From Athripsodes cinereus (Eukaryota; Arthropoda; Insecta; Trichoptera; Leptoceridae), in contig OX388320.1 of the NCBI GenBank assembly GCA_947579605.1, positions 7,006,001 through 7,070,000 of the forward strand: 64,000 nt of DNA. Reading direction: 5' to 3'. The position numbers were made by a program, and so were the translations under genes. A model generated the notes under the pieces. The model was given only the letters and a program-made list of their open reading frames with translations. It searched no databases and had not been told where the DNA came from. Positions 10,224 to 21,368 of the stretch are shown here, one piece after another (within the stretch, counting starts at the first letter, position 1; the number at the start of each line of letters is the position of its first letter).

Positions 10224-12284
10224 CTAAATATATATAATAAATTCACTACAAAGTGTTGAACAATGTACGTACGCAATAAAATTGTATTTTACTTTGTACC
10301 AACCTAATTCGGTTTGTATTAGTTTCAGTACAGTTTATAATTTATGGACGAGAATGCCCCGATGCACAGTGGAAGTCCAGTGATAACACGGATCACTGAC
10401 CGAACTACTGTCGCGGCGATAGTGCGTTATCGCATTTCCTATCACTGAAACACTGCCGCCACCATAAATACTAATACATATTTAGGTACCTACCACAATA
10501 CAGTATACACACATAGCTTATAATGGTCTCATCAATATAATTTCTAACATTTTTACTAGGTACTGAATAATAATATTATTATTCATATATATTTTTTTGT
10601 TTACTTAGAACAAAAGGTAAATTATGTGCTTTATAGAAGACAAATTCATTTGAAGATCTTCTAGCCCCTAATACCAGCTCTATGGTGCTGCCTGGGGCCA
10701 GATTTTTGTTGTTTTTGTATATTTTCATTTTTGTGTTTAATAATTGAATTGTAACTTAAAATATAAAATAAATAAATAAATGCCTAAATAAAATAAATGC
10801 CTAAACATAACTCATAGTTTGTGTACTAACTGCATGGAACGAACATGATATTATATTTTATCATCTCCGGTAAAAAAATATTAGTAAAATTGAAAGTGCG
10901 ATCTTTAAGACCATTATATTTTGATATTTATAGTTCCAGACAGTTTTCGAGAAATGTTTCAGATTATACAATGACATAGAACATATTACAATGGTTAATG
11001 TTTGACACACACAGTAAATAAGTTAAACAAATAATACACCATATACCAAAAGAATACTGTATTAATATTTCTACAGTAACTAAAAGTAAATAAGGGCTCG
11101 TTGATAAGTTTATTCATTATTTTTATAATCAAATTTTGCGAACTATATTTTTATATAGTGTATTTCAATAAAGTTTCGGGCAAGTAAATTGGCAGGACTT
11201 TGTGTTACTCGATCTTCTCTAGGTGTATCGTAACGTTTAAGTTTTATTGGCACCTATCGAGTATACACAATATTATCTTAACCACAAAATACATTATTGA
11301 CTTGGTCATACAAGTAGTAGTAGTAGTAGTAAAGTCGTTTCTTACACCCACACAATAGACAAGATATTTCTTTACAACACGAGACATCCGTATAGAACAT
11401 GAATTTATTAATACAAGATGTACAATATGTATAGAAATATTTGCTGAATAAATACAATTAAACCTACAAGAATATTTCGAAAGAGAATCTATAACAATTA
11501 AAACACTTTGTGTCAATTTTGTAAATTGTCCATAATATCATGTATTTGTAAAATATAATACGGGTTTACTCGGCTGGTCAAAGTCGAATCTCTGTCCTCG
11601 GAAGCACAAAATATCGACTAAACGATTTTCCTTCAACAAACAATGATTCGGCATCGGTCAGCATGTACGGTCATATTGTAAAGCTGCCTGATGAAAAAGT
11701 TTATAATAATAATAAAAGTTTACTAACAGAACTAATAATACAATAATATATACATAAAACACGCATAATAAAGACACGGCGTTCTGCCAAAAGGCGTACT
11801 TGGCGTACTTGTTGTAACCAATAGTAAAAACGAATTTTAAAAAAATAGTATAAAGTAATTCACAATGACATTACTCAACACTCATCTCTAAACCGATTTA
11901 CGAATTAAAAAGTAAAAATATAGAATTTTCTCATTAGAATATATGGACCCTCAAAACTGAACAAATAATTAATTATATTTATTTATTTTTATTTATTTTA
12001 TTTACATATATTCACGGCGTTAGCCTTACACGTGTTAACAATCAAATCAAAATAGAGAACAACAACATGAAAAAAAATTACAATTAATGTATCGAATCAA
12101 AAATAGTCATACTGGTAAAATAAATGTATATGATACAATTGTTATAAATATGTCAAACTCAAATATTCAAACAGGTCATTTTAAATAGAAGATTCATAAA
12201 TATATAGTCATACAAGTAAAAAAAGAGTAATGAGACAATTATTATTTTTGTCAATCAATAATACTTAAAAATTCAATGTCAATA
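10224..12284. other. AT-rich stretch with minor repeats
   Basis: No gene. Noted: a perfect AT palindrome at 10565-10584 (gaataataat and its mirror), a possible plus-strand LINE 3' end at about 10640-10800 ending in AATA units, a TAG microsatellite at 11310-11331, and a possible antisense LINE 3' end starting with TTTA units at about 11970-12010. Confidence 0.4.
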
Positions 12285-12312
12285 GCCGTGTACAGATGGC
12301 AGGATGCGAACG
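12285..12312 (+). repeat. 28-base terminal-type sequence, inverted partner at 21341
   Basis: Begins gccgtgtacagatggcagg and is perfectly repeated in reverse complement at 21341-21368. Inward of it are several caatca/tgattg words (12317-12365) that give local dyad symmetry. It could be the terminal inverted repeat of an unknown DNA transposon. The two ends may belong to one 9-kb element or to two separate short ones. Confidence 0.45.
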
Positions 12313-13021
12313 CCGAATGATTGTCAATCATATGATTGACCAGCAAAACGAATGATTGGCAATCAAGGCCGAATCCTTCAGAAGTTACATACAAATTCTC
12401 ATGCGGATTGATGCGGAACTTTCGGCGAAGATTCTGTGTAACATAACCATAGATGCATATCGTATCCAAACTGTGATAAAGTGTTGCTTGCATGAAAAAA
12501 TCTACCTCATGAAAAAATCAAGCCATCGATCATAACTTGATTTATATAAAACGATTTTTATGGTTAAGTCCTGATTTTATTTTTGTTTTTATATTTATAT
12601 ACCTCAGCAAAAGATTTCAGGTAATGAAACCCATCTCACATACCTACAATTGATGAAATTTAAAATTAATTTAAGATAAGTGTATATTATTATATCACTT
12701 GGAAAATAATAATCCGTTTAAATTCAGTCTTTCTCACGAGAATTAAATTACTTTTTTACATTTTTAGTACGCATTTGATTCATTACAAATATACTTTATT
12801 GAAGGGGATATTGACACACGAATGTCGAAAATAGTTTTCAGGGCTACCGGTATGATTAATACAATACACATTAAAGAAAAATATCAAAATATAACAAAAA
12901 TGAAATTCACCTATTTGATAGATAATAAAATTGTGGCTACAGTTTTTTTAATGAAACCATGAAAATAGCTGAAGCTATCCAAAGAATCAAAAAAATACTT
13001 ATATAAAATAGCACCAGACCA
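12313..13021. other. AT-rich non-coding stretch
   Basis: No gene. The first 50 bases are rich in gattg/caatc inverted words continuing from the terminal sequence. The rest is featureless. Confidence 0.4.
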
Positions 13022-13500
13022 AACCTAAAGTTGCATTCACATTGCTTCACTTTGGATGCTCATCCAGAGTGTCAGGGTCAAACCTGTTCATCGAAAGTGA
13101 ACACGTCTGTTCATACTTGTTCATCCTATGCTTTCACTGCCATGTCAACACTCTCAGACATGTTGTATGTAGTTTAACATATTTTCGTACAAAAATAATT
13201 AAACAAATTCAAAAAAGTAACAGATAAAATAAACTAAATAATATAGCTCTCGACTGCATAATAATTTTGTACATGATTCTGACATTCAATACAAATTCAT
13301 AGAGAATAAAACAAATAATAAGATAAAACTTGTTTATGGTCGTTTCAGTGAAAGAACCTTTAAAATTATGACGAGTGGTAATCCCTTTCCTCCGTCATCG
13401 CTAGTGATCATTATTGATGAAACGCCCGTTCACACCTATTCATCTTGGAGGATCATCCGGAGTGATCACTGAAAGTGAACAAATGTGAACGACCCTTTAG
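13022..13500. mobile_element. Possible TIR element with degenerate ends
   Basis: The left end reads cctaaagttgcattcaca, then tgcttcacttt. The right end reads back as cctaaagggtcgttcaca, then tttgttcactttcag. The match is imperfect. Both ends also carry a catccagagtg/catccggagtg word. No coding region lies between. It may be an old non-autonomous DNA transposon. The ends are too degraded for a firm superfamily. Confidence 0.35.
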
Positions 13501-13643
13501 GTATTCTTTAGGCGTTCCACCTAATATTGAGTATAGACCATTAAAGGATGACGTCACAGAAAAAATCATTGAGGGGCATCAGGCATCCCAACACAACAGA
13601 CGATTACGGTGTAATATTAGGTGGAACGCCTAAAGAATACCTA
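13498..13643. repeat. 31-base perfect inverted repeat enclosing a MITE end
   Basis: The word starting taggtattctttaggcg (13498-13528) is exactly complemented at 13613-13643. The 84 bases between contain the left terminal repeat of the element at 13533-14181. The nesting suggests insertion into, or rearrangement of, an older inverted repeat. Confidence 0.75.
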
Positions 13644-14181
13644 ATAATCAAAAAAACTGTCAGTGTCGATTTTGTTATTATTTTGTCGTCTGACTTTCTT
13701 TTTTTCTCTTATGGCACAACATCCTACAAGGATGATTTGCGCAATCTGACTGTTTGCCCCCCAAGCAAAAGCAAATCCATAGACAAGACCACGTGACCTT
13801 TAATGGTCTATACTGACAGTCGGAAGGATAATACCGACATGACAACACTCTTCTTGGAAATAATTTACTATCTGAGATAGCGTGTGCTAGGGTACTTTAT
13901 CTCTTTTTCACACATACTTAGAACTACGCAGTTAGAAAGATATACGTCCTTAAGCATTTTCTTTCACGTGGTACGCTTTTTTCTTTTATAGATATATGTA
14001 GGTACCTACCTTATTACCTTATACTGATAGCATGTTATTTAATATTACGTTAGTTTTTGAACGATAATAATAAATTATGGTCAAGTTGGTAAACACTGTG
14101 AAGTGTTGTATTTCGTCTGTTGTGTTGGGATGCCTGATGACCCTCAATGATTTTCTGTGACGTCATCCTTTAATGGTCTAT
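13533..14181. mobile_element. TIR DNA element (MITE-like), about 70-base ends
   Basis: The left end, 13533-13603, begins atagaccattaaaggatgac and the right end, 14113-14181, is its complement. One 2-base length difference in the A-run and a few substitutions separate them. A third matching end lies inside at about 13790-13812 (cctttaatggtctata preceded by cacgtga), so a second copy or an internal duplication is nested. No transposase frame is present. No unambiguous target duplication was found. Confidence 0.7.
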
Positions 14182-15489
14182 TCTTTAAGAAAACCGAGGA
14201 GATTTTGAAATATTTCAAATTTCTATAGCATTTGAAATTACGGCAGGGGGGGGAGGGGGTAGAAATAATATTATATTGAGCATGTAACTTTTTTCATTCG
14301 ATATGAAAGTATCCGGTATTAAAACAATAGTCGGTGCAAATACCCATTATGTTGTAGGAATAGGTCCTGTTAGAAAATATTCTTTAAGAAAACCGATCGT
14401 TTCAAATTCCTACGCCATTTTGAAGAATTTAGTAATTTTTAACCTCCACAAGCAGTGGTTTTGTAAAATAAAATATGGTCACACAGAATAATAACACGAT
14501 ATTAAATATTGTACTGTACTAAAATTTTATGTAGGATGGGTATGAAAAATACAAAATAATAAATTTTGTAAGTATTTAGAATATTAACAATATCTTTTTT
14601 TCGGAATTACTGCTATCTGCATTGAAATCATCAAACAAGTCAACGAAGTCTCTTGTGATTCAAATTTATCCCGGAAGATGTTTTATTATGAACTTTTCTA
14701 CAAATTAATACTTTTTGTATAATATATTTTGTTGAAAAGCTTGTTGAAAAGCCAAAAAAGAAATAAAAAAAGAAGAAAAAGAAGAAAGTTATTCTCTATG
14801 GTTATTAACTTGTCAACAATGCCATTTGATTGTCAGAATTGGCATTTGGCGCGTAAGTGTGTTGAGCATATTTAATTCTACTTATATTCACGTAATCGTA
14901 TAGTTTTCACCTAAGAAATGACAATGAAATGATTGTCAATAAATGTGCTTTTACATAAAATAACACCTGATTTACTCTAACCTAACCTACAAATCAGTTT
15001 ACTGTACAAATTTCAGTACTTGTGACATGTCAAACGCATACGAAAATGCTAATAATTAATTTTGTGTTTAAAAAACAGCAAGATTCCACCGGATTCTTAT
15101 TCTCAAAATAATCGAAGCTTAGATGTATTCACATAAGAAATTCATGTTATTATAATCGTTGCAAATCTTTTGTTAAATTTCACTTTCAGCACTTCCAGGA
15201 TAGATTTTATACTGTCCAAAGAGATCTCAAGCCAAAGATGTTACTTGATAATCAACTCAAATGTCAAAATATCAGGCTTCGGATTAATTCATTTGGTAAG
15301 AGAACACATTAATATTATTTCACAGTATTTCATTACAACACTTATTATGTGTATTTAATATTTGTTAGCATAAAATGAATGTCTTTCGTAATTACAGGTT
15401 GTTGTGTGTTGTAGAATAACCTTGTTTTGAACTACAATATTTCATTTACAAAATAATACTTCATTTACTTAGAAAACATTACATCCGAT
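14182..15489. other. Non-coding stretch with a spaced direct repeat and a G-run
   Basis: The word tattctttaagaaaaccga occurs at 14179-14197 and again at 14379-14397, exactly 200 bases apart. A purine block with a run of G lies at about 14244-14260. No gene was recognised between 14400 and 15489. Confidence 0.5.
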
Positions 15490-15690
15490 TATATTAAAAG
15501 GATAGAGTTCTTTTTATCTAGGATATCATAAAATAAACCCCTGGATAGCCCTTTTAAAGGCAATTGTTTGTAAAAATATACATATCACATCCTAAATTTA
15601 GTGATGAAGTTTGCCTCCCATCCTGAATGTCTTAATTTTTGTTGGTACAGCGAGGACAGCTTGAATGATTATTACATGCTCATTCATAGT
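15490..15690 (+). repeat. Tail-R repeat lacking its 3' module
   Basis: Contains the upstream blocks cttttaaaggcaattg, gtgatgaagtttgcc, cccatcctgaatgtctta and a ttggtacagcgaggacagctt block. It diverges before the gtggg hairpin and GTGATGG end. The loss of the 3' end is unusual for this family in the window. Confidence 0.6.
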
Positions 15691-15825
15691 AATAGAAAAA
15701 GTATATTTTTATATGTGCGAATAAATAGAAGTCCCCTGACTCCTAAAATATCTAGGCATGAGGTGAGAGTATTCTTTGTTTTAACTTTATATTTATGAAT
15801 TTTCAGTTCTTATGAATATGGTGGG

Positions 15826-15970
15826 AAGGCGCCAAATGTCCTGGCTAAGAAACATCAGAAAGTGAAACGGAATCCAGAGTGTGTAAGAACTATTCCAGGT
15901 AGCACAGGACAGAGAAGCGTACTCCAGGGTGATAGCCGACGTTGGGGGGACCTGACATGGTTTTTGGAAG
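15826..15970 (+). pseudogene. RTE-like LINE C-terminal remnant
   Basis: Reads GRRQMSWLRNIR, then after frame changes a stretch equivalent to AQDREAYxRVIADVxGDLT. The order GRRxxSWLRN followed by DRE and VIADV is a well-known RTE-like C-terminus. The same ending occurs at 22850-22940. At least one frameshift and several stops are present, so it is inactive. No polymerase part adjoins it. Confidence 0.6.
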
Positions 15971-16380
15971 GAGATGAATATTGTAGCAGTACTTGAAGAG
16001 AGATGAGTTCAAGTAGAATGAATAGAAAAGCATTTATGAAGAATTGCATGCATGCATATAGAAATAAACGGTGTTCAAACCTTTGTGCCACCCCTCAAAG
16101 GATGATATTTTGAAAATAAATCTTTATGAACAGCGTTGCACATTTATTTAATCCTTCTTCAATATTTACAGATCAAATATAGGTAAATGTATTTATTTTA
16201 GATAATCAAAACTATAATATTTTCTTTTGACAAATAACTTTGTAACAAATAAGATTATAAAATAATTGCTGTTTAATTTCAGTGATTGATATATTAATAT
16301 TAGTAGCTTACATAATATGTCCATTTTTATAACAATAATTTATTATTTATTTTTATAATTAAAAGTAATTATTACTGAAA

Positions 16381-16543
16381 GATACATCTGGGTTTTGTAC
16401 AAATACAACCTTATACACCTTTCACAGTAAGCTACTAAAAACTTGTGTCGGCAAACTCCCCTTTCACGACACAAGCTTTTAGTAGCTTACTGTGAAAAGT
16501 GTATAAGGTAGTATTTGGGTTTATAACAAAACCCAGATGTATC
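16381..16543. repeat. Palindromic SINE-B tail (inverted duplicate)
   Basis: The left arm, 16381-16450, is the complement of the SINE-B 3' half. After a central gcaaactcccctttca the same half follows in plus orientation (16467-16543). Each arm carries agcttttagtagcttac/complement, a gtgaaaggtgtataag-type block and acccagatgtatc. Arms are about 70-77 bases with a few differences. Full SINE-B copies at 31472 and 62092 show the normal, unduplicated order. Confidence 0.8.
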
Positions 16544-16677
16544 TTTTTTTAAAAAAAAGTGGAAGTATTTCCGAAAAGCTAAATATCAATAAAGCGAACG
16601 ATGTTCTTTATATTATTTTGATATTAATCTAAATCAAAATGAACTTTCACAGTGCTTCCTATCTAAAATTTAAAAGC

Positions 16678-16920
16678 TATTTATAACATACATAGACAAT
16701 TCACACAGATCGAGCTAGTCCCAAACTCAGATGAATCTTGTATTATGGGTACTAACACGACGATACACACATATACAATGCACTACACACGTATACATGT
16801 AACACCCAGACCCAGGACAATTTGAAAAAGGTCATTCTTCACTTTGCCCTGGCCGGGAATCGAACCCGGGACCTCATGACTCAAAGGCAAGAGCGTTACC
16901 TCCACGCCACACCGGCCGAC
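16678..16920 (-). repeat. SINE-A, tRNA-derived, with clear A and B boxes
   Basis: The reverse strand starts gtcggccggtgtggcgtgg (A-box region). It runs through gtcatgaggtcccgggttc and gattcccgg (B box) and then a non-tRNA body (gacctttttcaaattgtcc, gggtgttacat, caagattcatctgag). The body matches the copy at 779-1012. The intact B box suggests a relatively young polymerase III type SINE. It is not a functional tRNA: no acceptor-stem pairing or CCA context is evident. Confidence 0.8.
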
Positions 16921-18080
16921 ATATATTTATTCTATGATTATAATCTTCTCATCTTATTTTATTTCTTTTAAATACATTTTTATGATGATTTATTACTTTA
17001 TTTTAAATCTTACTTTATTATAGTTTATTCATTGATCTGAATCTTTCACCATAATTTATTTTTAATACATTTTATCATTTTGATTTGATATTTTATTTTA
17101 TACATTCATTTGAATCTATTCATATTATTTAATTTGTTGTAAATATATTTTAATACATTACTTTATTTTATTATGTTAAAAAAATCTTATTTTGTTCACT
17201 TATTTGTGTTATATTATTATTATTTATCTATCATTATGGATATCAATCATGCAGTAAAGCTGATATCTTTGAATGAGTCCATGACGTTACTGCACTCTGT
17301 CAAGTCCATTTTTAAAAGAATTTACACTCCCGGCAACAACAAATCTATACGCAGCCCGTTCCAAGCATCCACAACTCTGTAACTTAAAAAGTGTTTATGT
17401 GGATTATGGGCAAACACACTTATGTTCAGCTTAAGGCTGTGCAACACGAGTGCTCATTGTAGATTTGGGGCAGTTCAGGACAGTCATAATAATCATTCAA
17501 CACCTTGAATGTCTCATTCTCCTTTCTTTAGGCGTTGTCAGTCCCAAGGCCTCCAGTCGCTCCTCATATGTCAAATCCTTAAGCCCCACTCCCAGTTTGG
17601 TGTACCTTCACTGAACTCTCTCCAATGCTATATCTTTCTCCAAATATGGCGACCAAATTTAAAAGCCGTTCTCTAATAGCGGCCGAACATAAGTTGTACA
17701 TTTTGACTAGTAACTATTCGTTCACTTGAATCTTTTTATAGTGTTCTTATTTTTACTGTTGATTGATTTTTAATCTTACTATAATCATTTATTCTTATTT
17801 TATTCATTCATTTAAATACATCCATCTTAATATATTGTTTTAAATACATTTTCATCATGATTTGTTACTTTGACTTGAGTTTAATCTCATTTAATTTGTT
17901 GATCTAAATCTATTCATCATAATTATATTAATTGTGTTAAATACATTGTATCATGATTTATTATTTTTAGTCTTATTTTATTAATTTGTTCTTATTTGAT
18001 TCATTCATTTGAATCTATTCATCTTGTTTTATTTGTTTTTCATATATTTTAATCATAATTTATCATAATCATACTTTTAA
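16921..18080. repeat. AT satellite-like block of degenerate repeats
   Basis: Both 16921-17170 and 17735-18075 are built from recurring blocks: ttcatttgaatctattcat, cttattttatttg, ttttaaatacatttt and atcatgatttatta. The blocks appear in the same order several times with much variation. The middle (about 17290-17720) is an unrelated LINE fragment. Probably an old minisatellite or simple-sequence expansion. I could not fix the unit length by eye. Confidence 0.55.
17290..17720 (-). pseudogene. CR1/L2-like LINE reverse transcriptase C-terminus, frameshifted
   Basis: Reverse-strand frames give LEKDIALERVQ, RYTKLGVGLKDLTYEERLEA, LGLTTPKERR, and later YRVVDAWNGL with SVNSFKNGLDRV. The pattern LERVQ-RxTK-L-YEERL-LGLTTxxERR followed by RVVxAWNxL and SVNxFKxxLD is the conserved thumb and C-terminus of CR1/L2-type LINEs. 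An in-frame stop follows ERVQ and another frame change precedes the RVVDAWN part, so it is dead. It sits inside the AT satellite-like block. Confidence 0.75.
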
Positions 18081-18084
18081 TAAT

Positions 18085-18160
18085 GTGTTGCTGAGTTTCG
18101 AAATCCGCTATAACACATACATTTGAATGTGTTATAGCGGATTTCGAAACTCAGCGACAC
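18085..18160. repeat. 34-base-arm palindrome
   Basis: Arms 18085-18118 and 18127-18160 (gtgttgctgagtttcg outer, ataacacat inner) pair with one mismatch around an 8-base loop. It is compact and GC-richer than its surroundings. Possibly a minimal foldback element or a relic of inverted duplication. No target duplication was identified. Confidence 0.75.
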
Positions 18161-18424
18161 AATTGATCTTTTAGCTAAAGGATTGTGAGTTATTTGGTAC
18201 TGAATTTACAGTTATTTGTTAGTGATTCATTTAACTTTGATTTCTTTAATACTTCTCAGGTAAATATAGGATCTTCGCTGGTCCACCTTTTGATATTGCA
18301 TTTTGTTGTCATGTCAATTATAGAAATTGACTGTCTGATCCTGTGTGCATTTTAAAAATAAAAAATGAAATAAGGAAAATAATGTAAAAATATAGCCTTG
18401 AAAAAAAAATCAGTCAATTGTAAG

Positions 18425-18680
18425 ACCAACTAAAAATTCTTTCACCCGTGGAGCACCTGGAAAAGAATCCGTCTCTAGATATTTTCCATAAGTTTTCAAG
18501 TATCTTTTAAAAGGAAGTCTTTGAAAAAATAAAGACATTGTACATCTCATATCAGTGATGAGGCTTGTCATTTTCCTGAATAACACAATTTTTTGTGGGC
18601 ATGGAGAAGACGGCTTGCATAATTATTGCATCCAGCTGTCTACCTCACTTGTGGGATATGGCGTGATAGTAATAGTATAT
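18425..18680 (+). repeat. Tail-R repeat, full-length copy
   Basis: Begins near cccgtggagcacctgg and passes aagtatcttttaaaagg, gaaaaaataaagacatt, gtgatgaggcttgtc and gcatggagaagacggcttgc. It ends tcacttgtgggatatggc, gtgatagtaatag. This defines the complete order of family blocks, about 255 bases. It is followed at once by an inverted copy. Confidence 0.75.
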
Positions 18681-18682
18681 AC

Positions 18683-18832
18683 GCCATATCCTACAAGTGG
18701 GGTATCCAGTAGACCAGCTGCATGTAATAAACATGCTCTCCATGCCAACATAACACATTTAGGACACTTGCTTTTTACATGACACTCGAAAAGAGAGGGA
18801 AACCAATTTTTCGTTGGGTGCTCCACATAACA
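18683..18832 (-). repeat. Tail-R repeat, inverted tail-to-tail partner
   Basis: Starts on the plus strand with acgccatatcctacaagtgg and contains gaccagctgcatgtaataaa, catgctctccatgccaac and a degraded 5' part ending ggtgctccac. It shares its 3' end with the copy on the left, with only about 15 AT bases between them, making a large imperfect palindrome. Confidence 0.7.
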
Positions 18833-20574
18833 AATAGGTATATATCTATATCCATATTATATATCCATTTGTGCTAAGAGAAAATTATTCAAAACTCGAA
18901 TATCGAACAAACATGAATTAAACATAAAAAATAAAATACTGATTACTTTTATTATGAATTGCTTTCATAGTAAAGGTAAACTGTGTTTTATTTTTTATCT
19001 TTAATTCATTAAAATGAAGATATTTTAAATTAAATACAACCATTACTGCATACATTTATTTTTATTAGTGCCTGTGACATCATGTTGACATGGTGTAAAA
19101 TTTTATACAGCACACATACTGAAAGTTCAAGGAAGTAGGTTTTTCATTACAAAGTTGATTCTTTGTATTGATAGCTTCTGTGGCCGTGTGAATATGAACT
19201 GATGATCTCATGCATTCAGAAAGCTTGACTGAAACAAAAATAAAAAGACTTTGAAATTTAAGGACAATGACTAAATGTCATCTAGATTCAAAAAGACTAT
19301 TTTCTCAATAAAATTCATTAGTCTTATATGGCAATAAATCTCAGATGGTAGGTATAGCTAATTGATTTTTTCCCATCTATCTACAACTGGATTTCAGATC
19401 CATAGGATACCGAGTAAACTAGCTATACGTTGAATACACAGGTTATTCTACGATAGGAAAACTGAGACAATCCTGCTAGATGACAGTCGATCAGTGAATC
19501 AAAAGTGTCGTTCTGTTCATGATGTTTTAGTGGAAGATTTACTCTATTCCTTGTGGGGTCGGATTTCCTTTTGGAGTTAACTATAATTTACAAAAATATT
19601 AATGACGCAACACATCAGTGAAGTCCCTAGGATAAAACAAGTCTCCCATTTATTCTGTACACATATATTCCAGTGTTCTGCAAGAGACAAATATTCATAT
19701 AACATTTCACATGAGACAATTAGTATCTTCAATTTTATTCTGATTTAACAATAATCTGTCTTATATTCAAATAAAGTGGAAAGAATGACCTGTTTGTTGA
19801 ATATTCTGTCTCTTCCACTCGTGAAATATGATATATAAGCAAATATTAAATACATTCACCTGTCACTATTCAGATATATGTTGCTAAAGATGCAAAATTT
19901 ATCAGGAAGTTAAGCACAACAAGCGGACTTACAAAATAAAGGTTAGTTAATTTTATTAATCATCAAAGAATGCATCAATATATTTATGAGCATGATAATG
20001 ACATCAGAGAACCGTCTTTTTGATAATGATAATATTATTATAACAAATTACTACAGTATGTAGCCAGTATTGCGCTCTGTAAGTTCATGTTAAATTTATT
20101 AATATCAAAACACAGGCGTTTAGCGATTACACAACTCTATTGACGGGATTAGTTTTCAAGAAAGTCCGCTTCCATTTCAAAAGTTAATTAAGAAAGTTGT
20201 TTATTTTACAGTCAATGACCTTTAATTGTATTAAGTCCACTCTTATAGTACAGTTAATGTATTGTGGACACAACTATAAATTTAAGAAATGATCACTTTT
20301 GTGGTTAGACTTAAAGATATTCTCTAGCGAGCCGAATATCTGCATTTGGTTTTCTACTATATTGGGGAGATAATAAAAAACAATTTAGAGATGTGTAATT
20401 TTCAACCAAGATAGATAAAGAGCAAAATTGCTACTAATTATTTAAATAGTTGACTGGAAATAGTGATAATTGTTGCTTATTTTGGTGTATATTTTTGGAG
20501 TGTTTGCAACAAAAAAAACTTACCTCTCTATAATTGATTGTTGCGTTGTATCTTGCTTGTCCATACGAGGTGTA
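18833..20574. other. AT-rich non-coding stretch
   Basis: No gene, repeat or coding remnant recognised over about 1.7 kb. Composition is uniform and AT-rich. Confidence 0.4.
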
Positions 20575-20965
20575 AGAGTATGCATGGTTCTTCTTCTTCA
20601 CGTGTCTTGCCAGCTGGAGAGGTGTCTTCTGCGGCCCTCGACCTTCCCCTTCATGAGGAGCTGGAGTATGGTGTGTTTTTTACCTCTCATCACATAGCCC
20701 AAATATGATATTTTACAGAGCTCCAGGATATTCTTAGCATTGTACGGTGGATCCACATTTCAAACACTTCAAAGCGGTTAATTATATTAATTTTGAGAGT
20801 CCACACTTATACACCGTAAAGTAAGACTGACCATACATAAAATTTGACCATTCTTTGTCTCAGCTTTAGGTTTATATTGCAGTCACAAAGAAGGTTTTTC
20901 ATTATTTTAGTAAATGCTGTTTGTGCCACTTCTATTCTGCATTTAATCTCATTTAATACCATACA
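20575..20965 (-). pseudogene. RTE-like LINE reverse transcriptase fragment
   Basis: The reverse strand reads RIEVAQTAFTKIMKNLL, NLKLRQRMVKFYVWSVLLYG, WTLKINIINRFEVFEMWIHR and TMLRISW, then LGYVMRGKKHTILQLLMKGK, then VEGRRR. The order (AxTAFxKM, LKLRxRMVKxYVxSVLLYG, W, FEMWxxRxxLRISW, GHVMRG, LLQLxMxGKxxGRR) is the thumb and tail of RTE-like endonuclease/reverse transcriptases. The catalytic FADD lies upstream and is missing. An in-frame stop replaces the usual CE after VLLYG. The SWLRN tail remnants elsewhere (15826) could come from the same family. Confidence 0.8.
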
Positions 20966-21340
20966 TGCACTCTTGTAACTGTGTGTAGACGTAATAATTC
21001 AATACTTTCTACTCCACACCGAGGCATATAAACCGGACGAAACGTCATCATGACAAATCACGCACAAAACTCACATGAAAACAGCTGTTCAAAACACCGC
21101 CATCTTACATTCGGCCAAAAGTTTGATGTCCAATCCGTACATAGGCGGATTGCCAGCGAAGGGGGAGTAGCGAACGATAACTGTCAAATTTTGTTATATA
21201 TCTATGGCCAAAGTCAAAGTTCATTAAGCTTCGTCAAGCTGTGTCAAGTGGTGTGGACGGCTAACGAAGGCATTCTCCGAATATTTCTTCGGCGAATGCT
21301 CCAAAATTTGGCCACATGCTTGATGATTGGTGTTGATTGA
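20966..21340. other. Moderately GC-richer non-coding stretch
   Basis: Contains ggcggattgccagcgaaggg and several short repeats of caaag/aag words but no credible gene. It leads into the 28-base terminal-type sequence at 21341. Confidence 0.35.
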
Positions 21341-21368
21341 CGTTCGCATCCTGCCATCTGTACACGGC
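21341..21368 (-). repeat. 28-base terminal-type sequence, partner of 12285
   Basis: Reverse complement of 12285-12312 with no mismatch. The sequence inward of it (towards lower coordinates) contains ccaatcatcaagcatgtgg, loosely similar in word content to the inward side of the left partner. The flanks (ata before 12285, aaa after 21368) do not form a clear target duplication. Confidence 0.45.

Noticed and set aside
13548..13796. 82-codon plus-strand frame
   Set aside because: Lies across the left terminal repeat of the MITE at 13533-14181. The mirrored end has no matching frame constraint.
16853..16920. Candidate tRNA gene on the minus strand
   Set aside because: A and B boxes are present, but the sequence continues into a SINE body shared with 779-1012, so it is a SINE head and not a tRNA gene.
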